DNA from: Lepisosteus oculatus
Taxonomy: Eukaryota; Chordata; Actinopteri; Semionotiformes; Lepisosteidae
Direction of reading: 5' to 3'
Assembly (NCBI RefSeq): GCF_040954835.1
Contig: NC_090706.1
Span: 38,759,148 to 38,823,147, forward strand
Length of the DNA: 64,000 nucleotides
Shown: positions 62,657-64,000 of the stretch, in pieces
How the letters are laid out: the number at the start of each line of letters is the position of its first letter
How positions within the stretch are numbered: position 1 is the first letter of the stretch
Notes under the pieces: generated by a model
Database searches by the model: none
Told to the model about the DNA's origin: nothing
Seen by the model: the letters and a program-made list of their open reading frames with translations, nothing else
Made by a program: the position numbers and the translations under genes

Positions 62657-64000
62657 CTGCCGCACGGCCAGAGAGAGAGAGAGGAGGAAGGAGAACGGGG
62701 AGAACTCCCAGCGTGTGCGTATGGGAAGGGGGATCGCTTCATTTATGCCGGCAGTGCTGTTGCATGGCCACCCCTTGAGCAGAGAGCCTGCAAACGCAGC
62801 TGGACCGTGCCGCGGACGGGCCTGCGCAAGTGAGCGAGGGAGGCTGCCCCAATGGTCCTGGTCGTTTTTTCGTTTTAGGACTTTAGGACTTAGGTCTGTC
62901 AGTGGAAGGGAAGCAAAATAATCTTGACCAGATCAACAGGCTTCCAGCCATACAACCCTGAGAGCTCAGTAACGTCATTAACCTCTGACCCCTTTAAGAA
63001 ATCAGACAATCCAAGTTCTCTGATTCAAGCCTTTGTATTTATTATCCAGGTTCTTTCGCATTATTAGAAAAAACTCTTATTGACGGGTGGTCGAGCTTAT
63101 ATGGCCATTTCTGCATTTGTTAAAAAAGAAAGGTTATAAATGAAAGGGAATCCATTGTGACTCATTCTTTTAGATCCTAGTTTGCGACTGTCTTTAAATG
63201 CCACGAGACGAAGGATTCTCTTATGTTCTGCAAAACGGGGTGGCGTGTTTTACTCTTCGCCCTCCTCTGTCTGCTCTGTCCTGCCCTGTCTGAATGGGTG
63301 CCCACACTGCGCGCCTCGGCACCACTGCATTTTCACAGAAAAAAAAAGAACAGGAGTAATTCCTGACCAAAACATTTGTTTAAAAAAATCCAGAAAGCGA
63401 AATGTTTCACATTTGCATCGAAGTGGAAATCATGCGTCACAGATGGGTTATATAAGGTTTCAAAGTTAAAGTTGCCTACTCTGGGCCTGCCATGCCAGGG
63501 GGGGTTTCTGTGCACAGAAACAGATTCAAACTCGGCTCTGAGCAAATTCAACACAGCCATCAACGGCACCTGATTCCGAATGGAATTTCCGTTCTCTCTT
63601 CCCTCCGGGATCACAGCCTAGCTCGGAATGTTCACCGGAACGACGGCAATGACTAGACTTCCCTGCAGCTCACCGGTTTGACTCCACAGCACTTAATCAG
63701 AATGAACAAACGCTTAAAACGTTCAGGTCTGGAAGTTTATGACCCCTGTTTATACCGTGGCCCTGAGCCACTGCCTGCCTGCCTGTGGAACTTTAAACAC
63801 AGGTCCCCAAGTCCCAGCAGCCAAATCCTCTGTCATAGCTGTAAAGGCACACAGGCCAATGGGGATTGGAGCCAGAGATCTGCTTTCTTCCCTGGCATCT
63901 CTGTGGGCAGCAGACACTCCCAAACTCAAACCACTGGTGGGATGTGGCTTCAGTTCGGGGAGCGAACGGGTGTTCGCGGACTGATCGGCCAGGCCACCAC
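62657..64000 (-). other. n4bp3: n4bp3 upstream intron (partial)
   Basis: No further exon of n4bp3 was recognised up to the window edge, so the 5' exons are outside. It includes a GA/CT run at 62,669-62,685 next to the exon acceptor. Confidence 0.5.

Overview
The window is vertebrate nuclear DNA, almost certainly from a ray-finned fish. The genes are intron-rich with GT-AG introns. Introns and spacers are AT-rich and carry tRNA-derived SINEs, L2-like LINE 3' ends and microsatellites, while the coding exons are very GC-rich at third positions. Every gene seems to be single copy and close to its human counterpart. That would suit a non-teleost such as a gar or bowfin, but the species cannot be fixed from the sequence alone.

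Layout: (1) 1-3,650 is spacer with a decayed LINE fragment interrupted by a short insertion, and a SINE. (2) 3,660-6,180 is hnrnpa0, an intronless hnRNP A/B-type RNA-binding protein gene on +, with its promoter and a 1.4-kb 3'UTR. (3) 6,180-14,100 is spacer holding an orphan CpG-rich promoter-like island at 10.5-10.96 kb and several repeats. (4) 14,482-36,606 is klhl3 on +, resolved into 15 coding exons whose splice phases all agree (588 codons). It encodes the BTB-BACK-Kelch adaptor of the CUL3 ubiquitin ligase that targets WNK kinases. (5) 41,201-47,696 is rmnd5b on -, 9 coding exons (391 codons), the RING subunit of the CTLH/GID ubiquitin ligase, with a likely non-coding first exon near 50 kb. 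(6) 50.4-59.2 kb is spacer with little recognisable content. (7) 60,145-62,656 holds the last two coding exons of n4bp3 on - (Fez1/LZTS-type coiled coil); the 5' part of that gene lies beyond the right edge.

klhl3 and rmnd5b converge tail to tail, and their candidate poly(A) signals lie close together near 38.1 kb. hnrnpa0-klhl3 and n4bp3-rmnd5b match two gene pairs that in human lie far apart on 5q (5q31 and 5q35), so this window probably preserves an older linkage. Two of the genes encode ubiquitin-ligase components, but nothing in the sequence suggests they are co-regulated.

The most interesting observations are: a WNK-degron-like acidic stretch in the N-terminus of the klhl3 product; a 34-bp minisatellite grown from the klhl3 exon 2 splice-donor junction; microsatellites that serve as the 3' splice-site tracts of two klhl3 exons; loss of the serine equivalent to the human MK2 site in the hnrnpa0 product; and a foldback repeat family with a hammerhead-like core, one copy of which sits inside the LINE fragment with a 13-bp target duplication. 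No clearly new multi-gene system was found.
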